DNA from: an uncultured Campylobacter sp.
GTDB taxonomy: Bacteria > Campylobacterota > Campylobacteria > Campylobacterales > Campylobacteraceae
Reading direction: 5' to 3'
NCBI RefSeq assembly: GCF_938039245.1
Contig: NZ_CALHVN010000026.1
Coordinates: 34,173 to 98,172, forward strand
DNA length: 64,000 bases
Made by a program: the position numbers and the translations under genes. This document shows positions 18,104 to 27,318 of the stretch, piece after piece (the first letter of the stretch is position 1; every line of letters begins with the position of its first letter). The notes under the pieces were generated by a model. It saw only the letters and a program-made list of their open reading frames with translations, was not told where the DNA came from and did no database searches.

Positions 18104-19450
18104 ATGACCAAAGAAGAGTATAAAAAATATTTCAAATTTGCCAGCAAACGCTATATAGCCTACATCTTGATAACCTGTACCGCGCTTGTTTTGCCTTTTA
18201 TAACTATCGGCGGAAATCAATTTTTCCTATTAAGCTTTGAGCGCAGCGAGCTGCATCTGTTTTTTGCCAAATTTAACGTCCAAGAGCTATTTTTGATGCC
18301 TTTCGTGCTCATCATCTTTTTTATTTTTATATTTTTTATGACGAATTTGGGCGGCCGCGTCTGGTGCGGCTGGAGCTGCCCACAGACGATATTTCGCGTG
18401 ATTTACCGCGACCTTATACAAACTAAAATTTTAAAAATCCGCAAGAGCGTCTCAAATAAACAAACGCAGGCTGAGAGCGGCGTCAAAAACGCGCTAGCTG
18501 TCGCGATCTGGAGCGTTTTAGCCTTTGTCGCGGCGGCGAATTTTCTCTGGTTTTTCGTCCCGCCGCAGGATTTTTTAGTTCAAATTTTAGACCCGGCCGA
18601 ACATAAAATTTTACTCGGAGCTTGGCTTGTTATCGCGGCGTTTTTGATATTTGACGTCGCGTTTTTGGGCGAAAACTTTTGCGTTTACGTCTGCCCGTAC
18701 GCCAGAGTGCAGTCCGTGATGATAGATTCTGACAGCGTGCAGGTGATCTACGACGAGGCTCGCGGCGGTAAAATTTATGACGGGCAAACCAAACTGTGGA
18801 AAAAGCCGCCAGAACCGCAAAACGAGTGCACCGGCTGCGAGGCCTGCGTGAAAATTTGCCCGACGCATATCGACATCAGAAAAGGCATGCAGCTAGAGTG
18901 CATAAACTGCCTGGAGTGCGTCGATGCGTGCACTAAAACGATGTCGGGGCTAAATTTGCCTAGTCTAATTAGCTGGACTAGCTCAAATTCGCTAAAAACC
19001 AAGCAAAAGGTGCGGTATTTGCGCTTTAAAACTATCGGCTACTGCTCCGCCATCGCTATAACCGCCGTAGCACTCGCTCTAATGAGCGCCAAAAAAGAAA
19101 ACATGCTGCTAAACATCAACCGCACGAGCGAGCTATATAAGATAAATAAAAGCGGCGAGATCGAAAATGCTTACGTGTTTTTGTTTGAAAATACCGACGT
19201 GGCAGCGCACGAGTTTTACTTTGACGTTAGCGCAAACGATGCCGATATCAAAATAAAACGCCCAAAAAGTAACATTGCCTTAAACGCAGGCGAAAAGAAG
19301 AAAATCGTAGTCGTATTAACGGCTCCTAAAAATGCCGCTAGACCCGGTAAAAACGCAAGTGCAAAGATAACTATACGCGCCTACGCCGCAGACGAAAAAG
19401 AGAAAATTAACATCGCAAGAGAGACTATTTTTGCATACCCGAGGGACTAA
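18104..19450 (+). CDS. ccoG: Cytochrome c oxidase accessory protein CcoG (RdxA/FixG family)
   Basis: A 448-residue membrane ferredoxin. Several membrane segments occupy the first half, with the cysteine motifs WCGWSCPQ and VYVCPYARVQ in between. Two 4Fe-4S motifs follow, CTGCEACVKICP and CINCLECVDACT, then a final membrane segment and an Ig-like periplasmic C-terminal domain. CcoG reduces copper for assembly of the cbb3-type oxidase CuB site in other bacteria. The start is the ATG at 18104 behind AGGA; an in-frame TTG 18 bases upstream lacks a ribosome-binding site. It corresponds to C. jejuni Cj0369c, which also lies beside cmeR. The cco oxidase genes themselves are not in the window. Confidence 0.88.
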   Translation: MTKEEYKKYFKFASKRYIAYILITCTALVLPFITIGGNQFFLLSFERSELHLFFAKFNVQELFLMPFVLIIFFIFIFFMTNLGGRVWCGWSCPQTIFRVIYRDLIQTKILKIRKSVSNKQTQAESGVKNALAVAIWSVLAFVAAANFLWFFVPPQDFLVQILDPAEHKILLGAWLVIAAFLIFDVAFLGENFCVYVCPYARVQSVMIDSDSVQVIYDEARGGKIYDGQTKLWKKPPEPQNECTGCEACVKICPTHIDIRKGMQLECINCLECVDACTKTMSGLNLPSLISWTSSNSLKTKQKVRYLRFKTIGYCSAIAITAVALALMSAKKENMLLNINRTSELYKINKSGEIENAYVFLFENTDVAAHEFYFDVSANDADIKIKRPKSNIALNAGEKKKIVVVLTAPKNAARPGKNASAKITIRAYAADEKEKINIARETIFAYPRD

Positions 19451-19467
19451 AAATCATATTTTTATTG

Positions 19468-19473
19468 TATAAT
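19468..19473 (+). promoter_or_regulatory. cmeR: -10 box for cmeR
   Basis: TATAAT in a TTGTATAATCC context, about 36 bases before the cmeR ATG. Confidence 0.45.
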
Positions 19474-19509
19474 CCTTAAATTATAATTTTAATTTTTTAA
19501 AGGTATGCA

Positions 19510-20142
19510 ATGAACGGGAAAATCACGCAAAGAAGCGCCGAAAGAAAAGAAAAATTTATCCAAGCCGGTATGGAAATTTTCCTCGAAAAAGGCTATGAAA
19601 ACACGAGTCTAACGGATATAATCAAAAAAAGCGGCGGGTCGCTGGCTAGCGTTTATAAATTTTTTGAAAACAAGGAAGGTCTTTTTCGCGCTATCGTAGA
19701 ACGCGGATTTGACGACTTTAGAACGCAGATAGATGAGAAAATTGATCTCAGTTTATCGCATAAATTGGAGGATTTTTTAATCAAATTCGCCTCTATATTT
19801 TTCGACATAATCTGCGACAAAGAAACGACGCTAATTTCAAGAGTTATGATGAGCGAGGGCGCGAAAAACGACGGTATGCTCGGCAAGGCGTTTTTGGAGC
19901 AAATTTTAAGTAAATTCGATAAAGTTTTGATAGATTTTTTCGAGCGCGAAGACATAAAAAAACAGCTAAATCCCGACATCTCGCCTTACGTAGCGGCTAA
20001 GGCGTTTGCCGCGGTCGTCAGGGAGCCTTATCATTATAATGCGATTTTGCTAAACGAGGATATAACGCTAAACGAAAAAGAACGCAAAGAGCACGTAAAA
20101 ACGAGCATAAATATATTTTTACACGGTATCAAAAAGCACTAA
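19510..20142 (+). CDS. cmeR: TetR-family repressor of the CmeABC pump
   Basis: A 210-residue TetR-family regulator, the same length as C. jejuni CmeR. The N-terminal helix-turn-helix is visible as FIQAGMEIFLEKGYENTSLT, then DIIKKSGGSLASVYKFFENK; the larger C-terminal helical domain would bind ligands such as bile salts. In C. jejuni CmeR binds a 16-bp inverted repeat in the cmeR-cmeA gap and represses cmeABC. Gene order here is identical, so I transfer that role; a partial match to the operator lies in the 117-base gap before cmeA. Confidence 0.85.
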   Translation: MNGKITQRSAERKEKFIQAGMEIFLEKGYENTSLTDIIKKSGGSLASVYKFFENKEGLFRAIVERGFDDFRTQIDEKIDLSLSHKLEDFLIKFASIFFDIICDKETTLISRVMMSEGAKNDGMLGKAFLEQILSKFDKVLIDFFEREDIKKQLNPDISPYVAAKAFAAVVREPYHYNAILLNEDITLNEKERKEHVKTSINIFLHGIKKH

Positions 20143-20200
20143 ATTTAACGACTTAAATTTGACTTGTTAAGAAAATAAGAGTAAAATCATCTACTTGTTT

Positions 20201-20216
20201 TGTAACATTCATTATA
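20201..20216 (+). promoter_or_regulatory. Possible CmeR operator
   Basis: TGTAACATTCATTATA agrees at 11 of 16 positions with the inverted repeat TGTAATAAATATTACA that I recall as the C. jejuni CmeR site, including both ends of the palindrome. It lies 44-59 bases before the cmeA start. The centre is not conserved, so this is a candidate only. Confidence 0.4.
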
Positions 20217-20259
20217 AAACGCTAAATTTAAAATAATCTCCAAAACATAAGGCAAATTT

Positions 20260-21444
20260 ATGAGAAATTTTAAAAATATCTCGGTTTTATTATTAGCATC
20301 GCTACTTTTTACGGCATGCTTTGACGGTAACGATAAAAAAGGCGCGGCCGCAGCCGCGCAACAACGACAAATGCCGCCATCAAAAGTCGACGTATTCGTA
20401 GCTAAAAAATCAGACGTGCCGATCAGCTTTGACTACGCCGCGACTCTAACGAGCCAGCAAGACGTCATCGTCTATCCTAAAGTAAGCGGAACGATAATCA
20501 AGCAGTTTTTTAAACCGGGAGACAACGTAAAAGCCGGCGACAAGCTATTTTTGATAGATCCGGAAAAATACCAAGCAAGCTACGACGCGCTTGAAGCCGC
20601 TATCGGCGTAGCAAACGCAAATTTAAAAAACGCGCAGACCGAATTTAATAGAATCTCAAATTTATATAAGAAAAACGCCGTTTCGCAAAAAGAGTACGAC
20701 GCGGCCGTTTCGGCGCTTGAAATCGCAAACGCAAATTTACTAAGCTCCAAAGCCAGCGCCAAAAGCGCGAAAATAGATCTAGGTTACACGAGCATAACCG
20801 CGCCTTTTGACGGCGTTTTGGGCGATAATCTAGTAGACGTGGGCTCGCTAGTCGTAGCAAACACGACTCAGCTCGTGCGCCTAACCAAAATCAATCCGAT
20901 CGAGGCGCACTTTCACATCTCCGACGTAGATAATCTAAACCGCGTCAAAATGCAAGAAAGCGGTCTATGGGCACAAACGAACTCCGATGCCGTACTAAAA
21001 GTCGGTCCGGGAGAGTTTAACGGCAAGGTAAATTTCATCGATAACGTCGTAAATACGAATATGGGCACAGTTTTAGCCAAGGCCGAATTTAACAACGACG
21101 AGGGCAAGCTGCTACCTGGGATGTTCGGCCACGTGACGATGGGTGGATTTTACCAAAAAGACGGCTTTAAAATCCCCCAAGTAGCACTCCAACAAACCGA
21201 CGTCAAGACCTATGTACTCGTGGTCGCCGACGGCAAAGTAGCCTCCAAAGACGTAAAAATCACCTACCAAACCAAAGACGCCGCAGTCGTTAGCGAGGGG
21301 TTAAACGAAAATGATAAAATCATCTTAAACAACTTCCTAAAAATCGGCGTAGGCGCGCCCGTTGAGATAGATAAAGACCTAACCGAAAACTTTGGTAAAG
21401 GCGCAAATTTAGAGCCTAAAAACGAGCAAGAAAAGGCTAAGTGA
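20260..21444 (+). CDS. cmeA: RND efflux periplasmic adaptor CmeA
   Basis: A 394-residue membrane-fusion protein. It has a lipoprotein signal ending LFTACF (Cys about residue 21), then an Ala/Gln-rich linker, a biotinyl-lipoyl-like half motif (VIVYPKVSGTIIKQFFKPGD), a coiled-coil hairpin (NLKNAQTEFNRISNLYKKNA and SALEIANANLLSSKASAK), the second lipoyl half (YTSITAPFDGVLGDNLVDVG) and beta-barrel and membrane-proximal domains. It connects the CmeB pump to the CmeC channel in the periplasm. The stop overlaps the cmeB ATG (TGATG). Confidence 0.92.
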   Translation: MRNFKNISVLLLASLLFTACFDGNDKKGAAAAAQQRQMPPSKVDVFVAKKSDVPISFDYAATLTSQQDVIVYPKVSGTIIKQFFKPGDNVKAGDKLFLIDPEKYQASYDALEAAIGVANANLKNAQTEFNRISNLYKKNAVSQKEYDAAVSALEIANANLLSSKASAKSAKIDLGYTSITAPFDGVLGDNLVDVGSLVVANTTQLVRLTKINPIEAHFHISDVDNLNRVKMQESGLWAQTNSDAVLKVGPGEFNGKVNFIDNVVNTNMGTVLAKAEFNNDEGKLLPGMFGHVTMGGFYQKDGFKIPQVALQQTDVKTYVLVVADGKVASKDVKITYQTKDAAVVSEGLNENDKIILNNFLKIGVGAPVEIDKDLTENFGKGANLEPKNEQEKAK

Positions 21445-24400
21445 TGTTTTCTAAATTTTTCATTGACCGCCCGATATTTGCCACCGTCGTATCTATCATC
21501 ATAGTTATCGCGGGCGCGATGGCGATAAAAGGGCTTCCCATCGAGGAGTATCCCAAGCTAACCCCGCCTCAAATTTCCGTTAGCGCCGTCTACACAGGCG
21601 CCGACGCTCAGACCATCTCCGACTCCGTAGCCAGCGCGATCGAGGACCAGATAAACGGCGTAGAAAACATGCTCTATATGCAAAGCACCTCAAGCTCGAG
21701 CGGCTCGCTAAATATCAATGTTTATTTTAAAATCGGCACCTCGGCCAAACAAGCCACGATCGACGTAAACAACCGCGTCCAAGCCGCACTCTCAAGGCTG
21801 CCTCAAGAGGTGCAAAATATGGGCGTGACGGTACGCGAGCGCAGCGGCTCGATCCTAGAAGCAGTCGGCTTTACGAGCTCAAACATGGACCTAGTAGAGC
21901 TATATAACTACGTAAATTTAAACATCGCAGACGAAATTAAAAGGGTTAATGGCGTAGGCGACACGGCGCTAATCGGCAGCAAAGAGTACTCGATGAGAAT
22001 TTGGCTAAAACCGGACAAACTAGCCTACTACAAGCTAACCCCTAGCGACGTAATCGCCCAAGTAAAAATCCAAAATAGTCAATACGCCGCGGGTAAAATA
22101 GGCGAACAGCCATCGGATGGGGATAATCCTTACGTTTACTCCGTTCGCTCTGACGGCCGTCTCAAAAATGCCGCGCAGTTTGGCGATATAATCATCAAAA
22201 GCGCCGACGGAGCCGTGCTAAAACTAAAAGACGTAGCGACCGTGGAGCTAGGAGCGGCTAGCTACGCATCAGACGCGATGCTAAACGGCCAAGACGCCAT
22301 CCCGCTTCTAATCTTTATGCAAAACGACGCTAACGCCCTAGCCACGGCACAAGCGGTAAACGCAAAGCTAGACGAGCTAAGTAAAAATTTCCCCGCAGGC
22401 TTTAAACACACGGTCGCATATAACCCGACCGAATTTATCGAAGTCTCTATCCACGAGGTCGTAAAAACCTTTATCGAGGCGATGATCTTAGTTATCATCG
22501 TTATGTATATGTTTTTAAAAAGCTTCCGCGCGACTATCATCCCGATGCTAGCCGTTCCCGTGTCCATCATCGGCACCTTTGGCGGACTGTACGCGATGGG
22601 ATTTAGCATAAATTTAATCACTCTTTTCGCGCTCATACTTGCTATCGGTATCGTCGTGGACGACGCCATCATCGTTATCGAAAACGTGGAGAGAATTTTA
22701 CACGAGGAAAAAGACATCACCGTCAAAGAAGCGACCTATAAAGCGATGGAGGAGGTACAAACCCCAGTCATCTCGATCGTGCTTGTTTTATCAGCCGTTT
22801 TCGTTCCGGTTTCTTTTATGGAGGGTTTTGTCGGCGTGATCCAGCGTCAGTTTGCGCTCACTCTGGTTACTTCGGTTTGTATTTCTGGCTTTGTCGCACT
22901 TACGCTTACTCCGGCGCTTTGCGGCGTTATGCTAAAAAAACAAGAGAGCAAGCCGTTTTGGTTCGTGCAGAAATTTAACGACTTTTTCGACTGGAGTACG
23001 AAAATTTTCACTGCAGGCGTTGCAAAAGTGCTTCGTCACGTGATAATCAGCCTTATTTTGATAGGCGTCATGGGTTTTGCGACTTTCGAGCTGTTTAAAA
23101 AAGTTCCTAGCGGCCTCGTACCGTCCGAAGATAAGGGCGTGCTAATGGTCATCACTTCGCTACCGCCGTCAAGCAATATGCTAAAAACCAAAGAAGAGGT
23201 AAAAACTATCAGCAACATGGTTCTAAGCAATCCAAACGTCGAATTTACAATGGGTTTTGCGGGATACGATATGCTTGCGGGCGCGCTTAGAGAAAACTCT
23301 GCCATAAGCTTTATCAAGCTAAAAGACTGGAGCGAGAGAAAAACGCCGGGTAGTCAAGCAGACGCGCTAACCGGGCCTTTTAACGGTATGCTTTGGGGCT
23401 CGAAGGAGTCGATGAGCTTTGTCGTAAACGTCCCGCCTATCATGGGGCTATCGATGACGGGCGGCTTTGAGATGTATCTACAAAATAAAAACGGTAAAAG
23501 CTACTCCCAGATCGAAGAGGATGTGAAAAAAGTAGTCGCCGCCGCAAACGCTCGCCCGGATCTAACCAGCGTGCGCTCGACGCTAGAGACTAATTACCGC
23601 CAGTTTAAAATCGACGTCGATAGGCAAAAGGCCCAGATGTTTGGCGTGAGCGAGAGCGAAATTTTTAGCGCGATAGGCTCGACTTTCGGCTCTTACTATA
23701 TCAACGACTTTAGCCTTTTTGGCAAATCCTACCGCGTCTACGCTAGAGGCGAGGACCGCTTTAGAAACAACCCAGAAGACTTGCGTAAAATTTACGTCCG
23801 CTCAAAAGGCGGCGAGATGATACCACTAAACTCTGTCGCCACTCTAACTAGAATTTTAGGCCCGGATATCGTGGATAGATTTAACCTTTTCCCGGCGGCT
23901 AAGATCCAAGGCGACCCGAAACCTGGCTACACATCGGGAGACGCGATAAAAGCGATACAAGAGGTGGTCGAGCAGACGCTAAGCACGGAGGAGTACTCCA
24001 TCAGCTGGGCGGGTACGGCGTATCAGGAGGTTAGCTCGCAAGGTACGGGCTCTACGGCGTTTATATTCGGTATGATTTTCGTATTTTTGATCCTAGCGGC
24101 GCAGTATGAGCGCTGGCTCATCCCGCTAGCCGTTATCACGGCCGTTCCGTTTGCGGTTTTTGGCTCGCTAGTCGCCGTTTGGGCTAGAGGGCTAACAAAC
24201 GACATTTATTTCCAGATCGGACTACTGCTTCTCATCGGTCTATCGGCTAAAAACGCGATCCTTATCGTAGAATTTGCGATGCAAGAAAGACTAGCGGGCA
24301 AGAGCGTATTTGACGCGGCCGTTAATGCTGCAAGGCTTCGCTTCCGCCCGATCGTCATGACCTCGCTCGCGTTTACCCTGGGCGTTTTTCCGATGGTTAT

Positions 24401-24581
24401 CAGCACGGGTGCCGGCGCTGCGTCTCGCCACTCTCTAGGCACGGGCGTGGTCGGCGGTATGATAGCTGCCACTACGATAGCGATATTTTTCATACCGATG
24501 TTTTACTATCTGCTAGAAAAGCTAAACAACAAAGTCTGGGACAAAAAACCAAGCCGAGCACAGGAGATCAAAAATGTATAA
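21444..24581 (+). CDS. cmeB: RND multidrug efflux transporter CmeB
   Basis: A 1045-residue HAE1-type RND pump. It begins MFSKFFIDRPIFATVVSIII. The proton-relay Asp pair is in TM4 (AIGIVVDDAIIVIENV) and the TM10 Lys in IGLSAKNAILIVEFA, so both are intact. The usual large periplasmic loops follow TM1 and TM7. It exports antibiotics, bile salts and other hydrophobic compounds using the proton gradient. I start at the ATG at 21444; an in-frame GTG directly before it would overlap cmeA further. It is the middle gene of cmeABC and overlaps cmeC by eight bases. Confidence 0.94.
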   Translation: MFSKFFIDRPIFATVVSIIIVIAGAMAIKGLPIEEYPKLTPPQISVSAVYTGADAQTISDSVASAIEDQINGVENMLYMQSTSSSSGSLNINVYFKIGTSAKQATIDVNNRVQAALSRLPQEVQNMGVTVRERSGSILEAVGFTSSNMDLVELYNYVNLNIADEIKRVNGVGDTALIGSKEYSMRIWLKPDKLAYYKLTPSDVIAQVKIQNSQYAAGKIGEQPSDGDNPYVYSVRSDGRLKNAAQFGDIIIKSADGAVLKLKDVATVELGAASYASDAMLNGQDAIPLLIFMQNDANALATAQAVNAKLDELSKNFPAGFKHTVAYNPTEFIEVSIHEVVKTFIEAMILVIIVMYMFLKSFRATIIPMLAVPVSIIGTFGGLYAMGFSINLITLFALILAIGIVVDDAIIVIENVERILHEEKDITVKEATYKAMEEVQTPVISIVLVLSAVFVPVSFMEGFVGVIQRQFALTLVTSVCISGFVALTLTPALCGVMLKKQESKPFWFVQKFNDFFDWSTKIFTAGVAKVLRHVIISLILIGVMGFATFELFKKVPSGLVPSEDKGVLMVITSLPPSSNMLKTKEEVKTISNMVLSNPNVEFTMGFAGYDMLAGALRENSAISFIKLKDWSERKTPGSQADALTGPFNGMLWGSKESMSFVVNVPPIMGLSMTGGFEMYLQNKNGKSYSQIEEDVKKVVAAANARPDLTSVRSTLETNYRQFKIDVDRQKAQMFGVSESEIFSAIGSTFGSYYINDFSLFGKSYRVYARGEDRFRNNPEDLRKIYVRSKGGEMIPLNSVATLTRILGPDIVDRFNLFPAAKIQGDPKPGYTSGDAIKAIQEVVEQTLSTEEYSISWAGTAYQEVSSQGTGSTAFIFGMIFVFLILAAQYERWLIPLAVITAVPFAVFGSLVAVWARGLTNDIYFQIGLLLLIGLSAKNAILIVEFAMQERLAGKSVFDAAVNAARLRFRPIVMTSLAFTLGVFPMVISTGAGAASRHSLGTGVVGGMIAATTIAIFFIPMFYYLLEKLNNKVWDKKPSRAQEIKNV

Positions 24582-25950
24582 AATTTTAACTTTAGCCGCG
24601 GCGCTATTTTTAGCAGGCTGCTCGTTTCGACCCGAGATACCCGAGGTCGATACGAAATTTGAATCTACGTATAAATTTGAAACTAGCGACATCAAAGACG
24701 AGTGGTGGAAGGAGTTTGGCGACGAAAACCTAAACGCTCTCGTAGCTAGCGCGCTAGAGAAAAATACCGACCTTCGCACGGCTTATTTAAATTTACAAAA
24801 AGCCGCCGCAAGCCTAGGCATCTCGGAAGCAGATCTCTTTCCTAGCGTAAATTTAAACGTCGGCTACACTAAGGCAAAAAGCAGCGGCGAGACCTACACC
24901 AAGCAGCCTCAAACGCGCTACCGAAACTCTGAGGTAAATTTAGGCCTAAGCTACGAGATAGACCTGTGGGGCAGGGTTAGAAACAGCGTCGAGTCGGCTA
25001 AAGCCAGTCTAAACGCGACTAAGCTTGACTACGCTACCGCGCGCCTTAGCATAAGCTCTAGCGTGGCTAAAAGCTACTTCGCGCTCGTAGCTCTAAATAT
25101 GCGCGAAGCCGTGCTGGAAGATACGCTAAAAACCTACGAGGAGACGCTAGCGCTTCGCAAAACGCAGCTTGATCTAGGCGGCATAAACGAGACGACCTAT
25201 CTACAAAGCAAAGCCGCCGTGCAGAGCGCAAAAGTAAGCCTACTAGAGGTGCAAACCTCGCTATCTCAGGCTCTAACGTCCGTAGCGGTGCTAACAGGCA
25301 AATCAAATGACGAGATCCTAAACGGAGCCGTGCAGAGCGCTAAAATGCTGCCTAAAGAGCCCGAAGTGAGCGCAGGCGTGAGCGCGGACATACTGCTGCA
25401 CAGGAGCGACGTAGCTAAAGCCTACGCCGATCTAAACGCCACCAACGCGCTAATCGGCGTCGCAAAGGCCGACTATCTACCGTCCATCTCGTTAACGGGG
25501 CTTTTTGGATTTTCTAGCGTGGATTTTGAAAATATATTTGTCGGCAACGCAAATACGTGGAGCATAGGCGGCTCTTTGGTGCAGAAAATTTTCGACTACG
25601 GCAGAACCAAAAACAACGTCCGCATCGCCGAAACTAACGAGCAAATCGCGGCCGTAGCTTACGAAGCTGCCATCAAAAAGGCTCTTGGCGAAGTTAGAGA
25701 CGCGCTAAACAACCGCAAAAACGCCAAACTAACGCTAAATCAGGTCAAAGAGCTCCTGCTCTCGCAAGAAAAAATCTATCAGCTAGCCAAGGATCAGTTC
25801 GAGGAGGGCTACACCGGGCATCTGGAGCTACTCGACGCGCAGCGCAACCTGCTCTCGGTTAGACTGCAAGTTATAGCGGCGAATTTGAGCCTCATCGACT
25901 CGGTCGTGGATGTCTATAAGGCGTTTGGCGGCGGATTTAAAGCCGAATAA
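24574..25950 (+). CDS. cmeC: Outer-membrane efflux channel CmeC (TolC/NodT family)
   Basis: A 458-residue outer-membrane lipoprotein of the RND efflux type: the signal ends FLAGCS (Cys about residue 16), the mature start is SFRPEIPEVD, and the two repeated OEP halves are recognisable (DEWWKEFGDENLNALVASAL and LSYEIDLWGRVRNS in the first; ATNALIGVAKADYLPSISLTG and QIAAVAYEAAIKKALGEV in the second). It forms the trimeric exit duct for CmeAB. It starts inside the end of cmeB and is followed by a strong terminator, so the operon ends here. Confidence 0.92.
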   Translation: MYKILTLAAALFLAGCSFRPEIPEVDTKFESTYKFETSDIKDEWWKEFGDENLNALVASALEKNTDLRTAYLNLQKAAASLGISEADLFPSVNLNVGYTKAKSSGETYTKQPQTRYRNSEVNLGLSYEIDLWGRVRNSVESAKASLNATKLDYATARLSISSSVAKSYFALVALNMREAVLEDTLKTYEETLALRKTQLDLGGINETTYLQSKAAVQSAKVSLLEVQTSLSQALTSVAVLTGKSNDEILNGAVQSAKMLPKEPEVSAGVSADILLHRSDVAKAYADLNATNALIGVAKADYLPSISLTGLFGFSSVDFENIFVGNANTWSIGGSLVQKIFDYGRTKNNVRIAETNEQIAAVAYEAAIKKALGEVRDALNNRKNAKLTLNQVKELLLSQEKIYQLAKDQFEEGYTGHLELLDAQRNLLSVRLQVIAANLSLIDSVVDVYKAFGGGFKAE

Positions 25951-25960
25951 TTTTACTTTT

Positions 25961-25986
25961 TGGCGGAGCTTTTCCGCCATTCTTTT
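25961..25986 (+). terminator. Rho-independent terminator of cmeABC
   Basis: TGGCGGA pairs perfectly with TCCGCCA around a five-base loop, followed by TTCTTTT, ten bases after the cmeC stop. Confidence 0.85.
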
Positions 25987-26655
25987 GAGCGATTTCTTAA
26001 ATTTTGCAAGCGCCGATTAGCAAACCCGGTCGCGGTTTTTAAAATAAGATTCAACTCAACTTAAGCGGATTTTTCTTATTAATTTTAAAAGATTTTGATA
26101 TAAGTTTTCGCGCGTAGTCCTAGCGCCGCATCTAAACTCGGCCTTGCTACTTTCATAGCCGCGACTTGAAAAACTACAAACGCATCAAAGCTAAGCGTCT
26201 GGATTTTTTGCCGCGCATTCTTTTTTTAAAGAGAGCGGCGTCTTAATAGCGGCAAAAGCGCAACTAAGCGCAAGATCGATCATTTTTCTAAGATTTTAGT
26301 AAATTCCGCTATTTTTCTACGTCAGATAAAAATACCATAAAAATTTCTCTCAATTTCTTCTATGGAATTTGGAAGCGTATTTAAATTTTACGCCGCAGCG
26401 CGTCAGGCTTGATGCAAACGTCGAGCGGTTAAAATCGTCAAATTACGCTGCCGTTTAAATTTACGCCGACCTACAAAATAGATAGTGTGCCGAAGCTTGG
26501 CTCAAATTTGGCTGCAAAACTTGCTTCCAAAATTTGGCTAAATTTGCGAACCGTTTTGTTAAATTTGACTGCCGACAAGCGGGTTTTGTCTGGCTTGCTC
26601 GTTAAATTTGGATGCGGATAACGGCGGTAAATTTGACTGTTTATACTGATCGCTA
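25987..26655 (+). other. Gene-free stretch with one copy of a direct repeat
   Basis: About 670 bases without a credible reading frame on either strand. It is rich in CAAATTTG-type words. From 26411 to about 26480 it carries a roughly 68-base sequence that recurs at 27172-27240, on the other side of the next gene. Confidence 0.5.
26411..26480 (+). repeat. Direct repeat, copy 1
   Basis: The core GCGGTTAAAATCGTCAA, then TTACGCTGCCGTTTAAATTTA and a diverging end match the copy at 27172-27240 in the same orientation with scattered mismatches. The two copies bracket the frameshifted gene at 26656-27127. Confidence 0.65.
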
Positions 26656-27127
26656 TTAATCAATTGCATCCCGCGGCATTATACGAGCTATTTGGCTTCT
26701 TAGCTCGTCGGCTTGATCTTGCGTTAAACTTTCCACCGAAGAAACTCTATAGAATAAATGTTTTCTTTTTTTCACTATAAAAACTTGGGTGGGGGTAAAT
26801 GGAAAATAATAGGTACGGCAAAAAGCCAAATCCTCGCTTTTTTATAACCGTATCTCCGAAAATGTATCTGTTTATGACGATCCTATCTCTATAAATTTCA
26901 ATGTAGTTAAAAAATATAAGCTTGTATAAAAGCCTACTCAAAAACAAAGAACCCAGGATGCCCAGCGCCTGCATCCAGCCATCGTAATATATCGCGGTAG
27001 GCAAGGCGGGCACGAGTAGGAAAAAGCTAAATCTGATAAAATCAAACATTACCATGAGCGGATTTCGTCTATTTAGTCTGTAAAGTAGCTCCGACTCTTT
27101 ATTTTCTTTGCCTGGACTTTCGTTCAT
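26656..27127 (-). pseudogene. Membrane protein gene with a +1 A frameshift
   Basis: The uninterrupted frame from 27127 gives a charged N-terminus, two hydrophobic segments (MFDFIRFSFFLLVPALPTAI and a WMQALGILGSLFLSRLLYKL region), then EIYRDRIVINRYIFGDTVIK, after which it degenerates. Dropping one base from a run of six A (minus strand, 26838-26843) restores SEDLAFCRTYYFPFTPTQVF, then KRKHLFYRVSSVESLTQDQA and a stop at 26656. The restored protein of about 156 residues has the layout of small PH-like membrane proteins (two membrane segments then a beta-rich domain); that likeness is inference. The break may be biological or an assembly error. Confidence 0.6.
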
Positions 27128-27171
27128 ATCCTCCGCCTAAAGTCAAATTTGTAAATTTATCCAGCCTAGTT

Positions 27172-27240
27172 TTATACAAACGGCAAGCGGTTAAAATCGT
27201 CAAGTTACGCTGCCGTTTAAATTTATGCCTACCTTCAAAT
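27172..27240 (+). repeat. Direct repeat, copy 2
   Basis: Second copy of the roughly 68-base sequence at 26411-26480, same orientation, between the frameshifted membrane gene and the VirD4-like ATPase gene. Confidence 0.65.
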
Positions 27241-27318
27241 TTGACCTAAATTTGCATTCAAATTTGCTTGCTCGTTCGGTCAAATTTAACCTGCACTCCC
27301 GTTTAGTCGCCGTCAAAT

